Of a stretch of 58,106 bases of DNA, positions 17,254-25,695 are shown piece after piece. Where the stretch lies: assembly GCA_039819785.1 (NCBI GenBank), contig JBCBRH010000028.1, forward strand, positions 1-58,106, read 5' to 3'. The translations under genes and the position numbers were made by a program. Below the pieces are notes generated by a model. The model saw only the letters and a list, made by a program, of their open reading frames with translations. It ran no database searches and was not told where the DNA came from. Source of the stretch: JBCBRD01 sp039819785. Lineage in GTDB: Bacteria > Pseudomonadota > Alphaproteobacteria > Rhizobiales > Hyphomicrobiaceae. The stretch's first letter is position 1; every line of letters starts with the position of its first letter.

Positions 17254-17958
17254 ATGAGACCGGCGTCCCCAAAACAAAAACCACAGCCGGCACCAACGGG
17301 CAGCTTGACGAGGAAAAGGATTAAACCCCGTCCCATCGCCACCTTTGACATGGAAATCCAAGCCTATGATCGCGGCCTAAAGCAGATCGCAGGCATCGAC
17401 GAAGCCGGTCGAGGACCATGGGCTGGTCCGGTTGTGGCAGCCGCCGTGATCCTCACACCCGATGCAATCCCCAATGGCATTGCCGATTCCAAAGCCCTCG
17501 ACGAAATAGCTCGTGAGGCCCTGTTCGCAAAGATCCAACAGTGCGCAGACATCGGCATCGGCATCGCCTCCGTGGAGCGGATCGATCGCGACAATATACT
17601 CGCAGCCACCATGTGGGCGATGGGTGAAGCCGTTTCCGCGCTCAAAACTGGACCATGCCTGGCCCTCGTCGATGGCAACCGCGCACCGCCATTGGCCTGC
17701 CCGGCACGCACAATCATCAAGGGGGATGCGACCTGCCTATCGATCGCTGCGGCATCAATTATCGCCAAGGTCACACGTGACCGGTTGATGCGAGACCTTG
17801 CCCGCAGTTACCCGGCGTACGGATTTGAAAAGCACAAGGGGTATGGCACCCCCCAACACCAGCTGGCCTTGGCCCGGCACGGCATCACACCCCACCACCG
17901 GCGCTCCTTTAAGCCCATTCGAGCGCGGCTCGATGACAAATCCGAAACGCCAGACTGA
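17254..17958 (+). CDS. rnhB: Ribonuclease HII
   Basis: RNase HII cuts the RNA strand of RNA-DNA hybrids, including single ribonucleotides in DNA. At 234 residues it has the family's catalytic Asp-Glu-Asp-Asp set: Asp and Glu in GIDEAGRGPWAGPV (about 48-61), Asp in ALVDGNRAP, and the last Asp in KVTRDRLM. KGDATCLSIAAASIIAKV is also typical, as is the C-terminal HKGYGTPQH. About 30 Lys/Pro/Arg-rich residues precede the domain. A radical SAM gene lies upstream in the same direction. The stop is seven bases from that of the Mrp operon, which is read towards it. Confidence 0.97.
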   Translation: MRPASPKQKPQPAPTGSLTRKRIKPRPIATFDMEIQAYDRGLKQIAGIDEAGRGPWAGPVVAAAVILTPDAIPNGIADSKALDEIAREALFAKIQQCADIGIGIASVERIDRDNILAATMWAMGEAVSALKTGPCLALVDGNRAPPLACPARTIIKGDATCLSIAAASIIAKVTRDRLMRDLARSYPAYGFEKHKGYGTPQHQLALARHGITPHHRRSFKPIRARLDDKSETPD

Positions 17959-17965
17959 GACCGCC

Positions 17966-19699
17966 TCACCCACCGGTCGCAGCCTTCATAAACCCCGCAA
18001 TCACAACCGCGCCCAGCATCACAGTCGTCCAAAACGCCATCGTGCCCGTGGGCCAGGTGCGCCCGAATATCCCGTCAGGGCCCGCATGCCGGTGCATCCA
18101 CTGATACGCCCTGGTCGCACCGCCAACGGCTGCGTCCGCAACGAAGCTCCACGTGTAGACACGGAACCGGTTCGCAAACTGAGCCAGCGTGTGCCCGGGC
18201 CGTCGATAGAACCAATCCGTATCAAGGTTCACGGATTTCAGCATGAGTGGATAAAGCCCGTTCCGCAGCATCAGCGTGAACGCCAGGGCGGCAAATGTCA
18301 GCAACTGCAGCTGCGTGACGACATGATCAACGGTGTAAGGCTCGTAGCTGACATCATTCGGCAGCAGGGCATAAAGCGGCGCAGGATAAAGTCCGATACC
18401 GATGCACAAGACTGCCGCCAGACCCATGGCGACCAGCATGTTCAGTGGCGCTTCTTCACACCGCTTGCCGCTGTCGCGACCGAAAAACGCAAAATAAGGA
18501 AGCTTTGCAGCGGTATGCACGACCACCATGCCACTGGCGAATAGGATCGCCAGCCACGGCCAGAAAAACCCATCTTTACCGGCAGCAGACAAGACGAGCG
18601 ACTTCGAAACAAACCCTGCAAACAGCGGAGCCGCAGCAATCGAAAGCGCACCAAGAACCGCAAAAGCCGTTGTAAATGGCATGGACCGGTAAAGCCCGCC
18701 CAACTCGCTCGCCTTTGCCGTGCCTGTTCGGTAAAGCACAGCGCCAATCGCCATAAACAAAATGGCGAAATAGAAAATCCCAGCACCCGCATGCGCGACC
18801 GCACCATTGACGGCAAGGTCCGATCCAATGCCGATCCCTATGACCATGATGCCAAGTTGCCCGATCAGCGCGTAGGCCAGGACGCGGCGAAGGTCGTTTT
18901 CGATAATCGCATACAGGATTGGAAAGAGCGTCATCACGGTGCCGATCACAATCAGCAATTCCGTGCCGGCATACCCGCGGGCCAAAGCATAGACTGCAAG
19001 CTTGGTCGTGAACGCCGAAAGCATCACAGCACCTGTGACCGTTGCTTCTGGGTAGGATGCCTTCAGCCACGTATGAACCAGCGGAAACGCACACTTGATC
19101 CCGAAAGCGACCAGGATGAGCTGCCCGCTGAATGCCCCGACATCGAGGGCGTTAAACGCGATCGATCCCGTCTCGCGAAAGTAAAACAAAACCCCCGCAA
19201 GCAGGATCACCCCAGAGCCGATCTGGATAATCAGGTACTGCAAGCCCGCCTTTTGCGCCGATGGCGTGTTCGCAGCCCAGATGAGAAACACCGACGAAAC
19301 AGCCGTCATTTCCCAGAACACAAACAACGTGACGAAGTCGCCCGCGAAAACCGCGCCGATGGCGCTGCCAGCATAAATCAAGCCGCACACCTGTTGTAGC
19401 CACGCGCCAACGTGCAAGGCGTACATAACGCCCAGAAACGTCGCGATCAAAAACACGGTCCCAAACAGAACGCTCAGCTTGTCGACCCGCAACGTCGTCA
19501 ACGTCATATCAAATAGATTGAACTGGCCGAAATCGCCCGTCGGCAGGCCCGAAAGATGCGCAAACGCGACGACCGGAATGGCCAGCATGTAAATGGAACG
19601 AACGGCTCCGCTAAGAAAAGGAATGAGCAATGCCGCGACGATGATAATGACGCCGGGATTGAGTTCGCTTAGACCCAATGCGCTGAAGACCTCACTCAT
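17966..19699 (-). CDS. Mrp-type cation/proton antiporter, third NuoL/MrpD-like subunit
   Basis: This 577-residue polytopic protein is a proton-antiporter module of the NuoL/M/N-MrpA/D superfamily, with about 14 membrane helices. The key charged residues are kept: Glu130 in FVFWEMTAV (helix 5) and Lys202 in FGIKCAFPLVHTWL (helix 7), and a His-rich pumping segment follows. The loop HTWLKASYPEATVTGAVML resembles the MrpD/NuoM signature. It is the last gene of the ten-gene operon and overlaps its upstream neighbour by eight bases. It is larger than the other two D-type proteins and ends with extra helices. It is not the full-length MrpA. A role as a third ion channel is inferred. Confidence 0.85.
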   Translation of the reverse strand: MSEVFSALGLSELNPGVIIIVAALLIPFLSGAVRSIYMLAIPVVAFAHLSGLPTGDFGQFNLFDMTLTTLRVDKLSVLFGTVFLIATFLGVMYALHVGAWLQQVCGLIYAGSAIGAVFAGDFVTLFVFWEMTAVSSVFLIWAANTPSAQKAGLQYLIIQIGSGVILLAGVLFYFRETGSIAFNALDVGAFSGQLILVAFGIKCAFPLVHTWLKASYPEATVTGAVMLSAFTTKLAVYALARGYAGTELLIVIGTVMTLFPILYAIIENDLRRVLAYALIGQLGIMVIGIGIGSDLAVNGAVAHAGAGIFYFAILFMAIGAVLYRTGTAKASELGGLYRSMPFTTAFAVLGALSIAAAPLFAGFVSKSLVLSAAGKDGFFWPWLAILFASGMVVVHTAAKLPYFAFFGRDSGKRCEEAPLNMLVAMGLAAVLCIGIGLYPAPLYALLPNDVSYEPYTVDHVVTQLQLLTFAALAFTLMLRNGLYPLMLKSVNLDTDWFYRRPGHTLAQFANRFRVYTWSFVADAAVGGATRAYQWMHRHAGPDGIFGRTWPTGTMAFWTTVMLGAVVIAGFMKAATGG

Positions 19700-20006
19700 C
19701 GTAATAGTCCTCCGGCTGCTTCACGACCGTGCGCAGCAACTTGGCGATCAGGACAACCCCAACGCATCCGACGAACCCACAAAACGCATAAAAGCCCCAG
19801 AGGGTCTCGATTTCGAACTTTCCATGCCGGCCCAAAAATGGATCGATGACCACGAGGAGCGCACAAACCGCTGACAGCCCGTAAATGAGTGTGTCGATGG
19901 TCCTCGGCTCATCAAGCCAAGTCTTCTCGTGCTCAGGCGTTTGAAAGCCATGCGCTTTTTCATCGGTCCCTTTATCCGGCGCCTGTGGATCAGCGGTCAT
20001 TTGCAT
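19692..20006 (-). CDS. Unrecognised two-helix protein in the Mrp operon
   Basis: This 104-residue protein has a hydrophilic, acidic N-terminus (about 1-38, ending WLDEPRTIDTLIYG) and two membrane helices (about 39-58 and 68-90), then a short charged tail ending EDYYDE. It does not match MrpA-G. It overlaps the upstream mrpD-like gene by 17 bases and the downstream one by eight, so it is made in step with them. That spacing argues for a structural or assembly subunit linking the two large D-type proteins. ATG codons at 20006 and 20000 are both possible. I cannot name a family. Confidence 0.75.
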   Translation of the reverse strand: MQMTADPQAPDKGTDEKAHGFQTPEHEKTWLDEPRTIDTLIYGLSAVCALLVVIDPFLGRHGKFEIETLWGFYAFCGFVGCVGVVLIAKLLRTVVKQPEDYYDE

Positions 20007-21537
20007 TCAGTCCTAAAACTGGCGGGGTGGATCCAGCCGTCTGGGTACCATCTGCGCGAAGCTCGATCAGTTGCGCGAGATCGGCCACCGGCTCTGCAAC
20101 GAAGAACAAGACCAGACATCCAATCGCCGTCAGACAGAGTGGAACAACACAAGTAAGAGGTGCCTCGGCCATCTTCACGGGTGTCCCGGTCTCTACGCCA
20201 GGTAAAGGTTTAAAGAACGCGCGCATCACGATCGGCATAAGGTAAGCGACATTCAGGAGCGATGAGATCATGAACACCGCCACGGCGAATTGATATTGTG
20301 AATCAAGCGCGCCCAACGCCAAGAACCACTTGCTCCACGTCCCACCAAATGGGGGCAGCCCGATGAGACTGAGGGAAGCGATGAGAAAGGCGGCCATGGT
20401 GAATGGCATCAGTCTCCCGATACCATCGAGCTGCGAGATTTCGGTTTTCTTGTGCGCCACGTAAATCGCCCCGGCACAGAAAAACAACGTGATCTTGCCA
20501 ACCGCGTGCATGACGATATGCAGCGTCCCCCCGGTGATGCTGGTCGCAGTCGCAAGGGCCGCCCCCAACACGATGTAAGAGAGTTGCGACACCGTCGAAT
20601 AGGCAAGGCGTGCTTTCAGGTTGTCCTGATTGAGCGCTACAATGGAAGCCATGATGATCCCGAACGACGCGAGATAAACGAGCCAGCCATTCGCGCCCGA
20701 CACGGTCAGCGTATCGATGCCGAAAATGTAGACCACCACCTTCATGACCGAGAACACGCCTGCCTTGACGACGGCAACCGCATGGAGCAACGCACTGACC
20801 GGCGTGGGCGCAACCATCGCAGCGGGAAGCCAGAAGTGGAACGGCACGACAGCCGCCTTGCCGATGCCGAACGCAAACAACGCCAGCAATCCACCGATCA
20901 CAAACGGCGTCGCCTGGGCGTCTGCCAGCACGCCTCCGGGTGTAAAATCAATCGATCCAGCGATGACATAAACCCCGACAATGCCGGGAAGGAATAACGC
21001 AATCGACGTGCCCATCAAAAGCATCAGGTAGACACGCCCGGCCTTCATCGCTGATTCCGTGCCCTTGTGAGTCACGAGCGGATACGTCGACAGCGACAGC
21101 ACCTCATAGAACAAGAACATCGAAAACAGATTCTTCGAAAACGCCAATGCCAGCGTCGAAGAAATCGCGACCGCAAAACAGATGTAGAATTGCGTCTGGC
21201 GCGGCTCACCGGCCTTGCGCATGTACCCGATTGAATAAACCGAATTCAAAAACCACAACGATCCAGCGACAAGCGCGAAGATCATACCGAGCGGCTCGAG
21301 TTCGAATGCGATCGATAGACCTGGAACAACCTGGACAAGTTCAAACCCCGGCCGTTCCCCGGCCATGATCCCCGGAAGCAAAGACCATACGATCAAGGCA
21401 ACAGCAGCAGCCCCAATCAGCGTCGCGCCCTCGCGCAGGTTTGGTGTCTTGTGAAACAGCAAAATGAAAACAGCCGTGATCAACGGCACTGCCATCGCGG
21501 CCATCATGAGCGTCACATCATCGAAGGGCAGCATCAC
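19990..21537 (-). CDS. Mrp-type antiporter, second MrpD-like subunit
   Basis: This is a 515-residue member of the NuoL/M/N-MrpA/D superfamily with about 14 helices. The conserved residues are Glu145 (FYEVLSLSTYPL) and Lys227 (FGIGKAAVVPFHFWLP), with HFWLPAAMVAPTPVSALLHA as the family's broken-helix signature. Such subunits move protons or Na+ across the inner membrane; the exact ion is not shown here. Tandem ATGs start at 21537 and overlap the upstream mrpD by four bases. This protein resembles NuoL/MrpA N-terminal halves in the SALLHAVAVVKAGVF block, so it may take the place of the missing MrpA N-terminal domain; that is inference. Confidence 0.88.
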   Translation of the reverse strand: MMLPFDDVTLMMAAMAVPLITAVFILLFHKTPNLREGATLIGAAAVALIVWSLLPGIMAGERPGFELVQVVPGLSIAFELEPLGMIFALVAGSLWFLNSVYSIGYMRKAGEPRQTQFYICFAVAISSTLALAFSKNLFSMFLFYEVLSLSTYPLVTHKGTESAMKAGRVYLMLLMGTSIALFLPGIVGVYVIAGSIDFTPGGVLADAQATPFVIGGLLALFAFGIGKAAVVPFHFWLPAAMVAPTPVSALLHAVAVVKAGVFSVMKVVVYIFGIDTLTVSGANGWLVYLASFGIIMASIVALNQDNLKARLAYSTVSQLSYIVLGAALATATSITGGTLHIVMHAVGKITLFFCAGAIYVAHKKTEISQLDGIGRLMPFTMAAFLIASLSLIGLPPFGGTWSKWFLALGALDSQYQFAVAVFMISSLLNVAYLMPIVMRAFFKPLPGVETGTPVKMAEAPLTCVVPLCLTAIGCLVLFFVAEPVADLAQLIELRADGTQTAGSTPPVLGLNANDR

Positions 21538-23030
21538 TTAATCCCCCCGAGAAGCTCAGTTGCAGCCGTTGCAGCGATACCAGCCGACCAGCTCGTATCG
21601 AAACCGAAATAGACCGTTGCGAGAACCAGCACCAGCATCGGTGCAAGCATCGACCATGGCGGATCCTTGGCTTCAGCAGCAGCCCCTGTCGGCTCCCGGA
21701 AGAAGATCACCTCGGTCAGTCGGCCAATGTAGACAATCGCGATCAGTGAGCTGAGCACGATCAAGAAGGCCAGCCACCACCAGCCCTGCTCAACCGCGCC
21801 CACGACCAGATACCACTTGGAAACAAAGCCCGCCGTACCAGGGACACCAATCAATCCCAGACCGGCCAAAACCAGCGCGCCCATGGTCAAAGGCATTGTC
21901 CGGCCAATCCCCGAAAGATCGGTCATGCGGCATGTCCCGATCCGATAGGCAGCAATCCCAAGCCCCATGAACAAGGCGGTCTTGATGATCCCGTGGTTGA
22001 ACACATGCACAAGTGCACCGGTCAGCCCGGATTGGTTCGCAAGCCCGATGCCGAGCGTGATGTAGCCGACCTGCGCCACCGAGGAATAAGCCAGCATCCG
22101 CTTCGCGTTGGTCTCGAACACAGCGCTGATCGACGCGATGAACATCGCGGCAACCGAGGCGACAATCAGGATTTCCAGGATCGGCAAATCGTCCAAATCA
22201 ATCACGACGCCGAAGACGGAAAACAACAGCCGGATCAAAAGATAGACGGCGACCTTCGTGGCCGTGCCCGCCAGAAACACGGTCCCGAAGGACGGCGCGT
22301 AGGCGTAGGCATTCGGCAGCCAGACGTGCATCGGGAACAAGGCGAGTTTCAGCGACACACCAACCACGAGGAATCCGACGGCGGTTATAACCGATGGCAG
22401 CTGCTCGGGGGGCATCGTGGCCAGCCGGTCGGCAATGTCATAAAAATTCAATGAGCCCGTCATCACATAAAGAAGACCAACGCCGATGACGTAAAGCGTC
22501 GCACCGATCGTGCCCATGATGAGGTATTGATAGGCCGCCACCAGCGCGCGGCGATGCTGCCCCATGGCGATCATCGCATAGGTCGCAAGCGAAGAGATCT
22601 CCAGGAAGACGAACGCATTGAACGCATCGCCCGTCATCGTGATGCCGAGCAACCCGGTCAGACACAACAGGTACATCGTGTAGTACCAGGACTGCACATG
22701 CGCATCGATTTCACACGCCACGCTCAGGCGCGCGAACGGCATGGCAACAGCCCCGATCACCGTCACAAGTACGGCCACGAAAGCACCCAGCGTATCGACC
22801 CGGTAGACGATCCCGAAGGGCGCTTCCCAGTTGCCGAGTTCATAGACGATCGGCTGCCCGCTCCCTATGACCTCGAGAAGCATCGAAACGGCGATCACCG
22901 GCAGAACCCAGCTGGCAACCAGCGTCAGGCCCCACGCCGCATTGCCTGAACGCATGAAAGCAGTGAACAGGGCAGCGAAGAGTGGAACCAGGATGAGGAG
23001 AATAGGAAGGTGCGGTTGCACCGCGGTCAT
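21534..23030 (-). CDS. mrpD: Monovalent cation/proton antiporter subunit MrpD (first copy)
   Basis: This 498-residue subunit is the one in the normal MrpD position, directly after mrpC. It has about 14 membrane helices. Glu144 in FVFLEISSLATYAM and Lys228 in GVSLKLALFPMHVWLP are the residues needed for ion movement in the superfamily, and HVWLPNAYAYAPS is the typical broken-helix signature of MrpD proteins. The start overlaps the mrpC stop by four bases. Together with MrpA-type domains, MrpD exports Na+ or other cations in exchange for protons, which supports growth in salt or at high pH. The gene order matches MbhH of archaeal membrane hydrogenases. Confidence 0.93.
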   Translation of the reverse strand: MTAVQPHLPILLILVPLFAALFTAFMRSGNAAWGLTLVASWVLPVIAVSMLLEVIGSGQPIVYELGNWEAPFGIVYRVDTLGAFVAVLVTVIGAVAMPFARLSVACEIDAHVQSWYYTMYLLCLTGLLGITMTGDAFNAFVFLEISSLATYAMIAMGQHRRALVAAYQYLIMGTIGATLYVIGVGLLYVMTGSLNFYDIADRLATMPPEQLPSVITAVGFLVVGVSLKLALFPMHVWLPNAYAYAPSFGTVFLAGTATKVAVYLLIRLLFSVFGVVIDLDDLPILEILIVASVAAMFIASISAVFETNAKRMLAYSSVAQVGYITLGIGLANQSGLTGALVHVFNHGIIKTALFMGLGIAAYRIGTCRMTDLSGIGRTMPLTMGALVLAGLGLIGVPGTAGFVSKWYLVVGAVEQGWWWLAFLIVLSSLIAIVYIGRLTEVIFFREPTGAAAEAKDPPWSMLAPMLVLVLATVYFGFDTSWSAGIAATAATELLGGIK

Positions 23031-23392
23031 AGTTGGCCGTCCTTGGAGATGATGTCGTCTTCTTCCACAGTTCCGTATGCTTCATGGATACGAACCACCA
23101 GCGCGAGGCCCAGGGCCAGCGTGGCAACACCGACAACGATAGCGGTGAGGATGAGAACGTGCGGAAGAGGATTGGAGTAGGTGGCGTAGGCGGGATCGTA
23201 AATTGGCGGCGTGCCGCCGATGATTTTCGCAGGCGTAAGATAAAGGAGGTAGATCGACGTCTGGAACAATGAAAGCCCAACGAGCTTCTTGATCAGGTTG
23301 CCGCGCGCAATGACGATATAGAGCCCGGCCACCATCAGGAAGATCGTGATGAAGTAGTTGTAGTGGGTCGCGAAAGCTTCAAGCTGTTCCAT
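23027..23392 (-). CDS. mrpC: Mrp antiporter subunit C (NuoK-like)
   Basis: MrpC is the NuoK-like small subunit that packs between the B and D proteins. At 121 residues it has three helices: IFLMVAGLYIVIARGNLIKK, LVGLSLFQTSIYLLYL and HVLILTAIVVGVATLALGLALVV. The Glu typical of NuoK helix 2 is not obvious, and Q-T-S stands in its place, as often in MrpC; the third helix has the LTAIVVG pattern. The ATG at 23392 overlaps the mrpB stop codon by one base (TAATG). A longer frame upstream lies inside mrpB and is not used. It is part of the minus-strand ten-gene operon. Confidence 0.92.
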   Translation of the reverse strand: MEQLEAFATHYNYFITIFLMVAGLYIVIARGNLIKKLVGLSLFQTSIYLLYLTPAKIIGGTPPIYDPAYATYSNPLPHVLILTAIVVGVATLALGLALVVRIHEAYGTVEEDDIISKDGQL

Positions 23393-23808
23393 TACCGCCC
23401 CCGCCCGGCAAACGCATAAAACAGGGACATCAATGTCCCCGCAACGGTAATCAAAACACCAAGTTCGACCAGCAGGATGCCCCACTCATGGGCCCGCAGG
23501 TAATCCGGGTGAAAACCGGTGTAGTTCAGATAATGGTAGCCCTGGAACATGCCCACCACGCCGGTACCCGCATATAGCAACACACCCGTTGGGATCATGC
23601 GTTCTACCAGGATCTGCGGCACGGCTTCTTTCGCTTTTCCGATGCCGAAAATGAGTGCGTAAAGGATGACACCGCCAGCGGCGATCGCACCGGCTTGGAA
23701 GCCACCGCCTGGCCCGTAGTCACCATGAAACTGAACGTAGAACGCAAACACCAAAATGAAGGGTAGGATCAGCTTTGCGCCGACCCGCAAGATGAGATCA
23801 AGCCTCAT
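23392..23808 (-). CDS. mrpB: Mrp antiporter subunit B (MnhB domain)
   Basis: This 138-residue protein is the MnhB-domain membrane subunit, with four helices. The motif HGDYGPGGGFQAGAIAAGG (about 29-47) is the family signature, near a charged residue in the membrane, and the C-terminal LVELGVLITVAGTLMSLF is the last helix. It corresponds to MbhF in hydrogenase-type complexes. It lacks the extra N-terminal part of long MrpB proteins, which is supplied by the upstream DUF4040 gene. It overlaps that gene by four bases and touches mrpC, so translation is coupled. Confidence 0.93.
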   Translation of the reverse strand: MRLDLILRVGAKLILPFILVFAFYVQFHGDYGPGGGFQAGAIAAGGVILYALIFGIGKAKEAVPQILVERMIPTGVLLYAGTGVVGMFQGYHYLNYTGFHPDYLRAHEWGILLVELGVLITVAGTLMSLFYAFAGRGR

Positions 23809-24485
23809 GACGCCTCCCCGGTTGTGTCAGCCTTGGCGTTTGGCGGTACGGGCGACCTTGCATCAAATCCAACATCTTCAGGCTGTCCCTGCAGACGCTT
23901 TCGCTTGCCACGCAAGAGCATCAACACGGCCATCCCACCGGTAAAGACAACGACCGCTTCTCCCAGCGTGTCGAATGCTCGGAAATCCGCAAGGACCGCA
24001 GTGACCATGTTTGGAGGCATCAGGTAGTCTTTCGACATCTCGATGAACCGAGGCGCGGTATGGGTGTGCATAGGGGTATCGGCCGCACCGAACGGCGGCA
24101 GCCCATACGTGCCAAACACCAGTGCCCCACCCACGACAATGGCAACAAACAACGGCAGCCCGACGCTGCGTGGCTGCGGGTACTCCATCGACCCAGTGAG
24201 GTGCAGGGTCGCCAGAAAAATAATACTCGAGATGCCGGCCCCGACAGCCGCTTCCGTCATGGCCACATCCACGGCATCCAGTGTCATCATCACGCTGGCC
24301 ATCAGGAAAGAGTAGATGCCTGCCAAAATAACGACGCCGAACATATTCCGGTTGGAAATGATCGCAACCGACACGGCGGCCATCAAGGTGAGCAGCAGCG
24401 AAAGAATGAACAGGTCAAGACCCGTATTGAGGCTTTCAGCTGTCCTGACGACAACGTCGCCAGTCGGTTTAGCAGCGAGGATCAT
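23805..24485 (-). CDS. DUF4040 / MrpA C-terminal-like subunit (MbhD-MbhE fusion)
   Basis: This 226-residue membrane protein has a DUF4040 domain: three helices with VVILAGIYSFLMASVMMTLDAVDVAMTEAAVG broken here as VVILAGIYSFLMA and AVDVAMTEAAVGAG (about 51-85). A second part with TAVLADFRAFDTLGEAVVVF (about 162-181) matches MbhE and the MrpA C-terminus. In classical Mrp complexes both parts are fused to the C-terminus of MrpA; here they are a separate gene, as in archaeal Mbh complexes. It overlaps mrpG and mrpB by four bases each. The C-terminus is hydrophilic. The Glu in the DUF4040 helix is thought to be part of the ion path. Confidence 0.88.
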   Translation of the reverse strand: MILAAKPTGDVVVRTAESLNTGLDLFILSLLLTLMAAVSVAIISNRNMFGVVILAGIYSFLMASVMMTLDAVDVAMTEAAVGAGISSIIFLATLHLTGSMEYPQPRSVGLPLFVAIVVGGALVFGTYGLPPFGAADTPMHTHTAPRFIEMSKDYLMPPNMVTAVLADFRAFDTLGEAVVVFTGGMAVLMLLRGKRKRLQGQPEDVGFDARSPVPPNAKADTTGEAS

Positions 24486-24922
24486 GTCGGCTTCACCTCC
24501 GTTCCACCCACATTGCCCACATCCCCATCGGCAGCATCAAGGCCCTGCTCTGTCGCGGCAATACCACGTGTCTCATCCTCGGAGGGGTCGTCGATCACGC
24601 GATCACGGCGATCCTCGTCCAGGATGGGTGTGACACCTGCCGTCAGAGCAGCCTGAGCGATGGCATGCGACGCAACAGGCCCGAAAAAGAAGAAAAGCGC
24701 GGCCACAATAATAAGCTTGAACGCGACGATCATATTCGGAGCCTGGATCAGCATTCCCGTGATCAGCATGCCGGCACCGAGGGTTTCAATAACGGAGGCA
24801 GCATGCATCCGCGTGTAAACGTCCGGCATACGGATGAACCCAAGCGCACCCACCAGGACGAAAAAACTACCGCCGAGAATGAACACCCAACTGATGATTT
24901 CAACGGCAAAGGCCAAGTCCAT
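24482..24922 (-). CDS. mrpG: Mrp antiporter subunit G
   Basis: MrpG is a three-helix subunit. Residues 1-95 show it: FILGGSFFVLVGALGFIRMP, DVYTRMHAASVIETLGAGM and FKLIIVAALFFFFGPVASHA. The RMPDVYTRMHAAS segment is the family signature. The remaining 50 residues form an acidic hydrophilic tail (DEDRRDRVIDDPSEDE) that is longer than in most MrpG proteins. It overlaps mrpF by one base and the DUF4040 gene by four. Its role within the complex is structural as far as is known. Confidence 0.92.
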   Translation of the reverse strand: MDLAFAVEIISWVFILGGSFFVLVGALGFIRMPDVYTRMHAASVIETLGAGMLITGMLIQAPNMIVAFKLIIVAALFFFFGPVASHAIAQAALTAGVTPILDEDRRDRVIDDPSEDETRGIAATEQGLDAADGDVGNVGGTEVKPT

Positions 24923-25221
24923 TACGACTGCCCCCTTTGCCGGTTGGCTTCCGCCTCATCGACGTCATAGGCAAGGTCGCCATGGCGGAAAAACTTCAGA
25001 ACCGCGAACGTTGTGACCAAGTTTAGCAGCCCATACGTCAGCCCAATATCCAACCATTCGGGACGATCGTTCAAAAATCCGAGCACAGCCAGAAACAGGA
25101 TTGCCAGCGTCCCCACTGAGTTGCCGGCCAAAACGCGATCAAAAACAGTCGGCCCGGCAATCGCACGCCAAACCGTAATCGTCAGCGCCGCCAGCAAAGC
25201 AAACATTGCAACCACAAACAT
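24922..25221 (-). CDS. mrpF: Mrp antiporter subunit F
   Basis: MrpF is a small three-helix subunit. This copy is 99 residues long. FVVAMFALLAALTITVWRAI is helix 1, followed by the signature GPTVFDRVLAGNSVGTLA and helices 2 and 3 (AILFLAVLGFLN and YGLLNLVTTFAVLKFF). The ATG at 25221 directly follows the mrpE stop codon with no gap. The C-terminus is charged and basic. In Bacillus MrpF has been linked to cholate and Na+ efflux, but that is a family result and not visible here. Confidence 0.93.
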   Translation of the reverse strand: MFVVAMFALLAALTITVWRAIAGPTVFDRVLAGNSVGTLAILFLAVLGFLNDRPEWLDIGLTYGLLNLVTTFAVLKFFRHGDLAYDVDEAEANRQRGQS

Positions 25222-25695
25222 TTATGCGCGTCCCTCGAACTGCTTCACACGACGATCCATCTCGCCCCCCTCCACATCAAGCGCCCCGGCTTTCGTCAAC
25301 GCGTGCACTGTAAGGTTTGCACCTTGCGCGTCGGTTGTGATCGTGCCCGGCGTGAGCGTAATCGAGTTGGCGTAGGTTGCCACGCCGGCACTCGTTCGCT
25401 GTTGTGCACGGATGCGCGTCATGGTCGGAGAGATCGGCAGGCTGGGCGACAACAGGATCCGGGTAACGTTCACGGCCGACTTTGCGATTTCAACAATCAA
25501 CCATGGCCAGTAGGTGAGTGCGGCGCGCACCAGTTCAAATGGTTGACCTTCCCGGTCGATGACCTCGACGCGAATACTGAACCAAATGACCACCGCGACA
25601 CTCAGCAATCCCATGGAGATCAAAAAGGGCGTGTAGTATCCCGAAAGCGCAAGCCAATAAATCAGTAGGCAGGCGCCGAGCCCAAAAAGCCGCAT
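25222..25695 (-). CDS. mrpE: Mrp antiporter subunit E
   Basis: MrpE is the first gene of the operon. This protein has 157 residues with two or three N-terminal helices (about 5-42) and a soluble C-terminal domain holding the family signature NSITLTPGTITTDAQG (about 111-126). That pattern, SITLTPGT, marks MrpE/MnhE. The region upstream is 520 bases with no other gene, and the operon promoter should lie there. The order E-F-G-DUF4040-B-C-D is the Mbh-type order and differs from the classical A-B-C-D-E-F-G. Confidence 0.94.
   Translation of the reverse strand: MRLFGLGACLLIYWLALSGYYTPFLISMGLLSVAVVIWFSIRVEVIDREGQPFELVRAALTYWPWLIVEIAKSAVNVTRILLSPSLPISPTMTRIRAQQRTSAGVATYANSITLTPGTITTDAQGANLTVHALTKAGALDVEGGEMDRRVKQFEGRA

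Noticed and set aside
17966..25695. Energy-converting hydrogenase or complex I
   Set aside because: No gene for a NiFe, NuoB, NuoC, NuoD or other redox subunit is in the operon, only the antiporter module.
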